Source: Nannobrachium achirus (Eukaryota; Chordata; Actinopteri; Myctophiformes; Myctophidae). From it: 64,000 bases of DNA. The notes below the pieces were generated by a model. That model had not been told where the DNA came from. It ran no database searches and worked only from the letters and a program-made list of their open reading frames with translations. The translations under genes and the position numbers were made by a program. Shown one piece after another: positions 54,301 through 64,000 of the stretch. The stretch covers positions 27,699,862-27,763,861 of the forward strand of contig OY997649.1 of NCBI GenBank assembly GCA_963921795.1. Reading direction: 5' to 3'. The number at the start of each line of letters is the position of its first letter. Positions within the stretch are counted from its first letter, which is position 1.

Positions 54301-57300
54301 TACTACAGGGGGTGATAGAAAAAAAATGTTTCTCCTTTTTTATATTAACCACTTGAACCCTAGTGTCCATATTCTGAGAACTTTAGCCAAAAGTAGCTGA
54401 TCTACAAGCTCCCTGTGAGCTTGTAGATCGGCTATTTTCGGCTAAAAAGGGAAAAAGAGCAAACTAAGTACAGAGTGAAAGGTCAAGTTTATTAAGTATT
54501 GATGGTTCAAGCGGTTACATATCTGAAAAAAAAACAAATTGACATGAATCCAAAATACACTGACGATTGTGCTGTCAAACAATGAAACGATACGGAATCT
54601 ATGAACAGGTTGTGGGGGTCCCCGCCTCATCTCTCACTCAACTAAGGGGTCCTTGGCCTGAAATCGTTGAAGACCCCTGAACTAATATGATACAAGCCAG
54701 GAAGTGAGTCTAACTGTGTTACTCTGTCTCCATCTATTGGCAACAGTGGATCATTGCAGAGCTGGCCTGTTACAGCTACTCTATGGCAGTGGTGCCTCTG
54801 TATGAGACGCTGGGGTTGGAAGCAATGGTCCACATACTCAACCTAGGTAAGACAACCACCCATGAAAATCAATGCCATATTTAATATCTTTGTGTGAGCA
54901 AATACACAACACAATCAGTGTGTCATTATTGCAAGTTAAATACGTAAGAAACAACTCACCGTTAAGGCTGTCACAATTATGACATTTTACATGACAATTA
55001 ATTGTCACTCAAATAATTGCGATTAACGATTTAATTGTGTTTTTGTTGTTGACAATTACATTTCTGTTTGGCTTTTAGGCTTTGAATTTGCACATGGCAG
55101 ATATGACACATAACCTAAATATACAAAGAAATTACTCACATATTTGTCAACTTTATCCTTAAAAATAGAACATTGATAGTGGAAATAGCCGATCTGCAAG
55201 CTCACAACGCGTTGCGATGCGACGCGTTGTGAGCTTGTAGATCTGCTATTTCCACTATTTTTGACTTTTTTTTTTAAATATATGAAGATCTTTCAACATG
55301 GGAACAATTATGACGATTTTGAAAAACAATCGCGATTATGTAAAATAATTGCGATTAGACGATTATGTAATAATTGTGACAGCCCTACTCACCGTCCACT
55401 TTTAGCGGAGATCACCTTGGTGATCTGTGATCGGGAGGAGAAGGCTATAGCCCTTTTGGAGAACAAGGAGAAGGGAGTCACTCCCACCCTGTCCTGTCTG
55501 GTGCTTTTCAACGACTTCAATGATGCCTTGCTGGACAGGGGGAAAAAGTGTGGAGTGGACATTCTGCACTTGTCACAGCTCATGGTAAGAGTGAACGATA
55601 CCGAGCTCAGTTATGTAACAAACACAGAGGTTGTAGAGATGCTATGCTCAATAGTTCTCTTCTCAGGCACTGGGTAGGGCATGTTTTTCACTGACATGGT
55701 TGTAGTCAAGGCACATTATTTACTGCTGTGTATTTTGTGGTTGCTTTCAAGAAACCTGAAAGATTATTTCAGGCCATTTCCACTAAGCCTTAGTACTGTG
55801 TAAACAGGATATAGAAGGAACAAGCTATTAAGCTATTCAAATCAGAAGGCAGGAGGAGTCAGTTTACTAGGCTAGCCTTGAGCCGGATTTGAGCCCTGAA
55901 CATTGTGATTATGTGGACAGTTGTCAGCCTTCTTTACAGGTTGACCAGGGTACTTCACAGATATCAGCTGTTGTCAGTGTAGCCAGTGGTTGGGCCTGAA
56001 GCCTGTCAAATGTTTGAATTGCTGTATATCCTTCTATATTAACATTGGCGAATGGGAGGGTGGGCCGCTGGCAGAGCACTCTGACTCAGACATATCCTTA
56101 ACCCATTTAGGCCTAGAATTATTGAATGCTTTAACTATTGAAAAATAGCAGATAATGCTCACAGCCGCGCTGCGAGCTTGTAGATCTGCTATTTTTGAAA
56201 AGCCGTGAATATTTGCTTCTGGGGGGGCCCTGATACAATATTTTGAGATGGGGGTCCGTGGCCATATACGGTACATGTAGTTTTGGGGGTCCTTGGCATG
56301 AAACATTTTGAGAACCACTGACAGAAACATAGTTTAACAAAAAAAAGAAAAAACCTTAGGATTTAGAAGACACTTATATATGGGCTTAAAGGGGATCACA
56401 GGTAGACAGAAAGATACAGAGATATCCATATATGGGCACAAAAGGGACACAGACAGACAGGTACGCTACTCTGAAAAAGCCCCCACTTTATCGTTTGGAT
56501 CAGCAGTGCAATGTAGGTTTGAGGGCTGCATAGCGGCCCGAACCTCTAGTACTGTAATATGGCAAACTGAAGCAATAAGCCGCAAGAGGCATGTGGTTAC
56601 CTGGTATTTTATAACGGCTGAGAGGCGTGGTGAGCCTGTGAACACCCTGTGAACACCCTGAACAAACTGATTTAAGGTGTGGATTATAGTCTCATATACC
56701 ATAGCAATTAAAGGGAAACCAGCCAATCAGAATCAAGGAATGGAACTAGCCGTTTTAGAATAATGTATTTACTCTGCCTTAAGTGATTGATTCAAACACT
56801 TTAATTATAACTCAAACCCTTTCTTTTCCCATCTTAGGATATGGGACGGCAGAACCTCAAAGATCCCGTGGTGAGTTTACCGCCTCTCACCAGCTATGTT
56901 GCTGCATCAAAAAGGATCCAATAAATATGTAATTAGCCTTTAAATACAAAGGAAGCAGATTTTCTCATTAGCCGACTCGCAAAATAGGTCTTTAGCCTTC
57001 AGTTTTAGCTGAGGATTAAACCAGAAGTGTATGAAAGCCTTTTGTCATGTTCACATTCATGTTTTCTGTATTGCTGTTTACTTTCAGCCGCCCCAACCTC
57101 AGGATCTGGCTGTAGTGTGCTTCACCAGTGGAACCACCGGTACCTGGCATTTCTTACGTTTCCCCCATAATTACGCTTCTGCTCCTTAAGTCTTGAGGTC
57201 ACTTGCGTTGTTAGAAAAGCGTCCATCAAACGCCTACTAACAACCGCTCATTATGGCATGGCTAGCGTCTCCCATTGCCACACAGGCCACTGCAGTAATG

Positions 57301-60300
57301 CCTTGTTTATTTATCCAGGGAAGCCTAAAGGAGCCATGATCACCCACGGCAACATCGCCTCCAACACCTCCTCTGTTATTAAGATCCTGGAGGTCTGTCT
57401 GCACGACATCCTCATTCCCTAATTGAAAACAGCTTCACGGCTTCATTCAGTTCTCCTTTCTCTGTCACTATCTACACTAGTCTCCATACGTTCTCTCTCC
57501 CCGCTGTGTGTAATGGCATGATTAATTGGATATTTGATTGTCCTTGCAACTGGAAGGCACTTGAGCTAATTGCCTCTGTAAAAGATTCTGTCATCTAATT
57601 GCTATTGTGAAAGCTATTTTAGATCTGTGATTGCTATACAGTACATTACATTTGGTTAGAAAACATAGGGTTTTGCCAACTACGTGATTCAAAAATGTTC
57701 CAGTTTTAAATTGTTGTTTCTTTGTCCACCCTAGGGATCATTTGTGATCCAACAAGAGGATGTGTCGATCTCTTATCTCCCCCTTGCTCATATGTTTGAG
57801 AGGATGATTCAGGTAGTTAAACCTCTATCTGTCCCCTTTTTGTGATTGTTGTCACAGTGTCTGTGTATGTGTGTGTTTTAAATGTTAATCATACCTACCT
57901 GTCTTCAGGTGTCCATGTTCTGCCACGGAGCCAGAGTAGGGTTCTACCAAGGTGACATCTCTCTCCTCATGGATGACATTAAAACTCTCAAGCCCACCTT
58001 CTTTCCTGTAGTGCCTCGCTTGCTCAACCGCATCTATGACAAAGTCAGTAAAGTAATATTTGCACCCATACTGCGGTATGAATTATGCATGTTCATGTAT
58101 GTTTTTTCTTTCCTTCGTTTTCTTTTTAAATAACATGACATTGGACACTGGAAATTGATTATTTTTAAACATGAAATTCATACTTGCCGTAATAAACGTG
58201 TTGTCTACCTCACTCCCCTATGGTTAATGTAACACTTAACTTGCTTTAAGCTTAATACTACATTCAGTACGTTTGTGTTGACTTGCCTGAGTAGATCCTG
58301 GGTTCAGTGACGTCTCCGCTGCGCCGGGCTTTGCTCCACTACGCTGTGCGGAGGAAGCAGGCAGAGCTTAGCAGTGGCGTTGTACGCAACAACAGTCTGT
58401 GGGACAAGCTGGTGTTCAACAGGATTCAGGTCAGTGTCTTAAGCCTAGTTCAGACCAAATAGCTGACCTACAAGCCCACGATGCGTTAAGGACGTGATGC
58501 ATTGTGGGCTTAGATCTGCTTTTTTCGGTGTGCAACACCATCGTACGACGGAGCATAAATTAAGCATTTAGAAACCCCAGAGAACAATCACAGTGGTCTG
58601 AATGACCCCACTATGTTAGACGATCCTGATATCTTGTGACTATGAAGAACGCAAGCAAGCAAGCAAGCAAAACATGATTTTCATAACCAATTCATTAGGA
58701 TGTAGCACAGGTGGAGCAGTATTTTAGCAAACATGCTGTAAAATGTATCTGTATACCATTTAACCCAGGGTTCCCCAATAGGCGCCCCGCGGGCCATTTG
58801 CGGCCCGCGGGGGGCTACTGTCTGGCCCCCACCAACCCCAGTAATAATGGTGGTATAAGAGCAGCAACAACACTAGTATATAGTAGTTGTTGGGTGGAAA
58901 TCTCGTATCTCCAAATGTGTACGTTCCTTCGCAAATCATACAAGGCTGTCGCACAAAAGTAGTGAAAACAGCAGATCTACAAGCACACAACGCCTCGCAC
59001 TTGTAGATCGGCTGTTTTCACTAGTTTAAATCATTTTTAAAATGATAAATGCAAAACGAACGTTTTTTTGGATATACAAGATTTTCACCCGACAACGACG
59101 ATATCTGAACCGTCGCTGGAGTAGCGGGAACGCCACCGTCGCCCCCTGCAATGTTGTGGCCCTCGGCTTGGTACCCTAGACATAATTCGGCCCTTGGGGA
59201 AAACTAATTGGGGAACCCTGATTTAACCCATCTAAATCCCACACCCCCCCTTTATTCCAGGCCAATTTGGGAGGCAATCTACGGTTCATCCTTACAGCAT
59301 CGGCACCCATCTCCCCAACGGTGCTGTCCTTCCTCAGGGCCACTCTGGGCTGTCTGATCTTTGAGGGTTACGGTCAGACTGAGTGCACCGCTGGCTGCAC
59401 CTTCTCTATGCCGGGAGATTGGAGCGCAGGTATAGGCCTGATGTTTGCACAGCTATAGGGCTGTCACAATTATTACATAATCGTCTAATCGCGATTATTT
59501 GACATAATCGCGATTATGTTTCATAATCGTCATAATCGTTTCCATGTTGAAAAATGTTTATATATATATTTTTTAAAGTAAAAAAATAGTGGAAATAGCA
59601 GATCTACAAGCTCACAACGCGTCGCGATGAGACGCGTTGTGAGCTTGTAGATCTGCTATTTCCACTATCAATGTTCTTTTTTAAGTATAAAGTTGTCAAA
59701 TATGTCAGTAATTTATTTGTATATTTAGGTTATGTGTCATATCTAACATGTGCAACTTCAAAGCCTAAAAGCCAAACAGAAATGTAATTGTCAATGACAA
59801 AAACACAATTAACTTGTTAATCACAATTATTTGTCAAGTAAAATGTCATAATCATGACAGCCCTATGCACAGCATCTGTGCTGAAAACACTTTCTGTACC
59901 CACGTTGGTCATTCCGGTCTTTAGTATGCATGTATGTATGTATCAATGTGTGTATCAGGTCACGTTGGTGCACCCTTACCCTGTGCGATGGTAAAACTAG
60001 TCGACATCCCCGAGATGAGCTACTACACCAAGAACGGAGAGGGAGAGGTGAGACAGTCTTGGGAAAGGGAAAGTAATTAACATATTGTGTGAAGTAGACC
60101 ATCTGTTACCTACCAACACTGTTCCTGGCTTTTCACGCCATTAGATCCTCATCCGTGGCCACAGTGTCTTCAGGGGCTATTTGAAAGATGAGGAGAAGAC
60201 AGCTGAGGCCTTGGACAGTGACGGGTGGCTGCACAGTGGGGACGTCGGCCAGTGGCTTCCAGTGAGCTGAGTGACAAATAAGGACTATTCATGATCAATG

Positions 60301-61600
60301 TGGTCTACTGTATTGTAAATAATTTCTTTAAATCCTTTCTGCTAGAATGGGACATTGCGCATCATTGACAGGAAGAAGCACATCTTCAAGCTGTCCCAGG
60401 GAGAGTATATAGCTCCAGAGAAGATAGAAAATGTCTACATGCGCTGTGTCCCGGTACTGCAGGTGTTTGTGCATGGAGATAGTTTACAGGTACTGCAGGG
60501 CTATACATGATATATGTAATTTATTAGGCTTTGTGCATAACTGTGATCCCGGGTTTCTCGAAGGTGGCATACCCAGTTCAGTTTCCCACAGCACTGCATG
60601 CTTGGTGCGGCAGTAGATTTCAATGGGAAAGGTATAAGACACCTTCATATGTATGAATCTGCAGCCGTGCCAATCAAGAGAAAGCATGGGAAGCTGAACC
60701 AGAACCAGCCAGGTATGCCAGCTAGTTAAGGAAACGTAGGACTACAGTTTGACACAGATCCTATTCACATTTTAAATGGTCTAATGAAAATGTCGGAAAC
60801 CATTTGACTTTATTTTGTATTACTTGCTGCCAGTCTCATCTAATCGGCATCGCCGTGCCCGACCCAGAGGTATTCACCGGGTGGGCCAAGGAGAGAGGAT
60901 TTGTGGGATCATATGCAGAACTCTGTCAGAATCCAGTAAGTCATTATCACCTCTTTGTGTACAAAGCATGTCAGACTTTCACGGGCGCTGTATGAATTTC
61001 TAAACTGTCTTGTTTGTTCTTGGAACAGGACGTAAAGAAAGCAGTATTAGAGGACATGACGGCTGTAGGGAAGGAAGCAGGGCTGAAGTCTTTTGAGCAG
61101 GTGAGGAATTGTTGTTCACACCTAGAATTAAGATGGCAACGCATACATTGTCATCATAATCTAATGTTTGTGTCTGTAGTTATACACGGTGCCATGACAT
61201 TCGTCTCATGACCATTTCAAGGAGTGTTGCTCTTAAATGTTGACGCTCGTTAATTTGTAAATACATCATTTTTGTCAAGGGGCAAAATGTGCCTTATATA
61301 GCGCGTTGGAACTCGACTAGATGACACTTAGTTGTGACTACTTGGGTAAATAAATCCATGACTAGAATCTTTATTCTAGGCTCTAAACAAGTAATTTCCA
61401 AGCTATACAGAGATGCTAACCGTGTCGTTTTCCACCGCTCTTCATTTACCTCCTTTCAGGTGAAGGACCTTCACTTGCACCCGGACATGTTTAGTGTTGC
61501 CAATGGCCTCCTCACACCCACTTTGAAGAGCAGACGTATTGACCTTCGCAGGGTCTTCCAGGAACAGATCACAAGCATGTACAACAAGAAGGCAACATAG
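51371..61600 (+). CDS. Long-chain acyl-CoA synthetase (ACSL1/2/5/6 group)
   Basis: Activates long-chain fatty acids to acyl-CoA with ATP and CoA; the family is anchored in ER, mitochondrial outer or peroxisomal membranes. Coding exons: 51371-51619, 51979-52093, 53043-53107, 53195-53296, 54747-54846, 55406-55584, 56838-56870, 57088-57139, 57319-57392, 57735-57812, 57909-58043, 58295-58429, 59261-59429, 59959-60047, 60145-60261, 60346-60489, 60834-60935, 61029-61100, 61460-61600. They total 2151 nt, 716 aa, all phases closing at TAG. The N terminus MHFQEWLRS resembles ACSL1/6, followed by a Ser/Leu-rich stretch and membrane segment [19 protein letters not shown]-binding motif FTSGTTGKPKGAM and [10 protein letters not shown] are intact. 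The FACS signature reads [16 protein letters not shown]. The usual TGAAP loop reads TASAP. Central similarity leans to ACSL5 and ACSL6; it may be the fish gene acsl2, so I leave the symbol blank. Confidence 0.93.
52231..52555. mobile_element. GC-rich MITE with long near-perfect terminal repeats
   Basis: The ends share cccgtttgggcggtgtagcg and continue through ataaggcgaagt, inverted at 52516-52547. Outermost bases are gggaaaat and actagccc. Flanks are an exact 8-bp duplication gtcttaaa (52223-52230 and 52556-52563). It has no coding capacity and lies in ACSL intron 2. Confidence 0.88.
52591..52935. mobile_element. hAT-like MITE (CAGGGACGTGC family), complete
   Basis: Ends CAGGGACGTGCACAC and GTGTGCATGTGCCTG have an exact duplication ttaccaac (52583-52590 and 52936-52943). 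It is the reverse-orientation sister of 2126-2560 and holds only half of the palindrome (52659-52697). It lies 35 bp from the previous MITE. Confidence 0.87.
54254..54679. mobile_element. hAT-like MITE (CAGGGGTCTTCAA family)
   Basis: Ends aggggtcttcaac and gttgaagacccctg flank a body in reverse orientation to 6586-7014. The palindrome is at 54386-54446 with a reduced loop. The target duplication is unclear. It ends 67 bp before the ACSL exon at 54747. Confidence 0.82.
54963..55387. mobile_element. hAT-like MITE (TAGGGCTGTCACAATTAT family), complete
   Basis: Ends TAAGGCTGTCACAATTAT and ATAATTGTGACAGCCCTA have an exact duplication ctcaccgt (54955-54962 and 55388-55395). Large palindrome at 55176-55258. 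The right end is only 18 bases from the first base of the ACSL exon at 55406, so it abuts the splice acceptor. Confidence 0.9.
56097..56322. mobile_element. Composite fragment of TTAACCCATTTAG and CAGTGGTTCTCAA MITEs
   Basis: It starts ttaacccatttaggcc as in 18391-18923, carries the palindrome at 56139-56199, and ends ttttgagaaccactg, the right end of the other family. It looks like a deleted copy of the nested arrangement at 18391-18923. Confidence 0.7.
56365..56465. repeat. Repeat with ccatatatgggc units
   Basis: tatatatgggcttaaaggggatcac and gatatccatatatgggcacaaaaggg are reverse-orientation relatives of the units at 41600-41640, ending in a (ACAG)n run. It supports a dispersed origin for the CArG-containing block. 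Confidence 0.5.
58766..59220. mobile_element. hAT-like MITE (CAGGGTTCCCCAAT family), complete
   Basis: Ends CAGGGTTCCCCAAT and ATTGGGGAACCCTG are perfect inverted repeats with an exact duplication atttaacc (58758-58765 and 59221-59228). The GC-rich subterminal part is gccccgcgggccatttgcgg. The palindrome at 58959-59023 is present with gtgaaaacagc arms. It ends 40 bp before the ACSL exon at 59261. Confidence 0.92.
59454..59865. mobile_element. hAT-like MITE (TAGGGCTGTCACAATTAT family), complete
   Basis: Left tatagggctgtcacaattat and right cataatcatgacagcccta are flanked by tgcacagc at 59446-59453 and 59866-59873. The palindrome at 59584-59670 is the cleanest in the window. The element begins 24 bp after the exon at 59261-59429 and fills about 78% of that intron. 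Confidence 0.88.
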
Positions 61601-62395
61601 AATTCCGCTCATAAATCCACCATCATCAAGGTTGTCAATCAATGGACAAAAAGTAGGGCAGAGGACAGAGAATAATAGTTGAAAATACCTGTGCCTTAAT
61701 CAAAATATACAATCAGTTATATTTTGGGGTATTGATATTCCCTCCTGAAAACTCTCGAGTCCATCCAGGCATCTTCATTACACTTGCTATATGTGCATTA
61801 AACACTTTACATACCATCGATACAGAAAGATAACAATGCACAACTGTTGTAGTGCTGAGATTATAGAGATCGTATATAGATAGGTTTTTGAATCAGTCCT
61901 GCCTTGACTTATTCACAACTTTACTTGAGAGGCAACTGGCAAATTGTACTGTTTTTTCCTTAAATATAATTGATAGAACTTGGATCAAATTTGTAAATGG
62001 AATACAAGGGCTGAACTGTAAATATAAAGATCAGACATTTGTGTAGATGCTACTGTAACTAATTTGTTTAAGTGTCACTGAACATGCATTTTAGTTACTG
62101 TGAATGCTTGTGTGCGATTAAATGCATCACTGCTGCCATTGAAAAACCAGAGTTTATTTGTGGTGAAATTCCCTTGAAATTTCCTTGAACTGAGTCTGAT
62201 CAAAATCCTAACCCTCATATGCATGAATCTCATATACACAAATGATTCTCACTACTGCACTAGTGATAAAAGAAATGGTGCTGTTGATTTATTGAGACTA
62301 TTGTTTATTCTATGATTTGTTGAACATGAAAAAGGACAATTCAAAACATAGTCTGTAGTGTAGAGAATAGTCAAATTGTTAAGAATCCTGGTATT

Positions 62396-62401
62396 AATAA
62401 A
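62396..62401 (+). terminator. Candidate poly(A) signal of the ACSL gene
   Basis: AATAAA about 800 bp after the stop codon at 61598-61600. Several similar AT-rich words are nearby, so the exact site is uncertain. Confidence 0.45.
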
Positions 62402-63818
62402 ATTAAAAAGCATGATAAAACCCACTTGTGTTAAATTAAACATATTCACTCATTAAATAACATATTCACATATTAATGTTAACAATCACTAACTTGGAAA
62501 ACCTTCATGATACAATTACCCAACTTAAAACAAAACAGGACTTCACTGCAGAACACAGATAAAGGGCACGCATTTAAAGGCATTTCCTTCAAAGAGTATT
62601 TTCATCATCCTACTCTTTTCAAGAATAAAACAATCAACTTCCTGGTGTGGTGTAGGCTATTTAAGTCCATCTAACATTAGCATCCTACCAAGACATTTCC
62701 TGATGGCAACGAGGAAGAGGAATGACCATACAGTTTGGTCCTAAAGCAAGGAAAAACCAAAAGAATGGTTTTGATTTGATATGGCATACAGTGTGTGTGA
62801 AGACAGGACTCTGCAATGTATATTAAAGTATAAAGGCCCCATCCCAATCGGAGAACCTGTAACAACAAACAATAGAACAAAGGATTCATGTTGTGAATAA
62901 ACTGCAGTTGTGTCAAGTGGGAGTGTTGGGTATGCTCCACTAGAGGGCGCAACAGCTTTGATTTTCGAGACGGTCTAGTGTCACCAAGATCTCCACAAAG
63001 AGTTGAGTCCTTTCAGCAAAAATGTAATCATTCTTTTGACAGGCGAGATGTTTTCAGGATATTCTACCCACAGTAAAGACAATAACGCGAGTACTTTATA
63101 TACAAATAATGTTACAATCCTGTATACCTCAGAAAAGGAGCTCCCACACATCCTGGCAAAACGCTTAATTAGTGATTAAACCTGAGGGTTGAGTGTAGTA
63201 AAATACAAATGTTATAATCAACACAACAGAAATCCTTCTGACCAAACACCCCAGACGGTGCACCCATCATTCCGTTTCGACATACTGAATAAATTCTTCT
63301 GCAACATCAGATTTGCTGTATTATCTGACCCCTGCACGGATTGCTTTGCTGTTAACAAAGCACACGTGATGACATTTATTTTCATCCTCACTACCTACTT
63401 TGGAAACAAACGCGTGCAGACATATTTGGAAATCAAGAAGTGTTACCCTGCTAATTAGTTCCAAGAAGAACTGCTTCATTCCTTTATTGGAAAATAAATA
63501 GATATAGTGGCTTGTAGTGTAGCGCTGGGCTGATGGCTATGTAAATGTGGCATTTCATTTGCTTTGCGAGTAGAACGATAGAATGAATAGATCGGAGTGA
63601 AGAAGCAGAGCAGCGCTCCGTGGGGGCTACAGTGATTGTGTGTATGTGTGTGTGTGTGGGGGAAAGAAAGTCATCAGTCTACCCAGGTTAAGGCCCAATG
63701 CTGTCCACATGAACTACACAGGAAACCGAAAAGAGTGTGATCCACTCAGTGAGTCATGAAAGGGAGGAAAGTCGTTGTGTAGTAGCGGTCCTTCCCTTGT
63801 TAAGCGTTTCCTCCTCTG
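62402..63818. other. Convergent intergenic DNA and 3' UTR of the right-hand gene
   Basis: No exon recognised. It probably includes the 3' UTR of the minus-strand gene that starts beyond the window. Minus-strand AATAAA words occur at 63483-63488 and 63375-63380. A short (GT)n is at about 63636-63658. Confidence 0.4.
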
Positions 63819-63965
63819 TCAGTCATCAGCGACGATGGACAGAGCGCGTAGCTCACTGAGCTTGGCCTCGTTCTCCTTCTCCCTCTGTTCGTCCGTCAGC
63901 CCCGCCTGGTCGATCTGATCCGTTAACTCGCTGAAGATCTTGTGCATCTCGGTGAAGTACACCAC
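63819..63965 (-). CDS. Last coding exon of an unidentified gene (partial)
   Basis: An open exon of 147 nt begins after a good acceptor (TTTCTCAG) and ends at TGA, coding 48 residues. It starts VVYFTEMHKIFSELTDQI and ends KLSELRALSIVADD, strongly charged and predicted helical, with a run rich in Glu, Lys and Gln between. The G/C-rich third positions and clean splice site argue it is real. I do not recognise the family. The gene continues beyond 64000 on the minus strand and converges on the ACSL gene. Confidence 0.75.
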   Translation of the reverse strand: MVYFTEMHKIFSELTDQIDQAGLTDEQREKENEAKLSELRALSIVADD

Positions 63966-64000
63966 CTGAGAAAGACGAGATGTAAGTGTAGTTAACACAA

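Overview
The window looks like nuclear DNA of a teleost fish, probably a percomorph. The genes are split into many small GT-AG exons. Introns are short and packed with hAT-like and TTAA-flanked MITEs, with Tc1 and L2 remnants, tRNA-derived SINEs and long (AC)n arrays. No bacterial or viral gene organisation is seen. I reconstructed coding sequences by hand from splice sites, reading frame and remembered family sequences; four genes close in frame from start to stop.

Layout. 1-7721: no protein gene seen; repeats and the probable 3' UTR of the next gene. 7722-25163 (minus): a dynamin-1-like (Drp1) mitochondrial/peroxisomal fission GTPase with 16 constitutive coding exons and one 39-nt cassette exon. 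27183-30449 (minus): ubl4a, the ubiquitin-like subunit of the BAG6/GET tail-anchored protein pathway, in four exons. 32.2-43.85 kb (plus): a cGMP-dependent protein kinase of the PRKG1-beta type, 682 aa over 19 coding exons. Its kinase domain has lost most catalytic residues, so I call it a predicted pseudokinase. 46.2-62.4 kb (plus): a long-chain acyl-CoA synthetase of the ACSL1/2/5/6 group, 716 aa over 19 coding exons. 63819-63965 (minus): the last coding exon of an unidentified gene running off the right edge.

The genes do not form one pathway. ubl4a and the PKG-like gene are head to head, about 1.8 kb apart and separated by a nest of transposons. The PKG-like and ACSL genes run in tandem, and the ACSL gene converges on the gene at the right edge. 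A PRKG and an ACSL gene together recall mammalian PRKG1/ACSL5 and PRKG2/ACSL1, which share chromosomes. This block may be a fish-retained ohnologue of that linkage (possibly the genes called prkg3 and acsl2 in fish), which is an inference.

Two observations stand out. First, the PKG-like protein has an intact leucine zipper, an apparently intact second cGMP site and intact frame, but substitutions at the VAIK lysine, the alpha-C glutamate, the DFG aspartate and the glycine loop, and at the key arginine of the first cGMP site. Second, an imperfect palindrome of about 55-85 bp built on the core AGATCTACAAGCTCACAACG recurs about 18 times. It lies inside at least six MITE families whose terminal repeats are unrelated.
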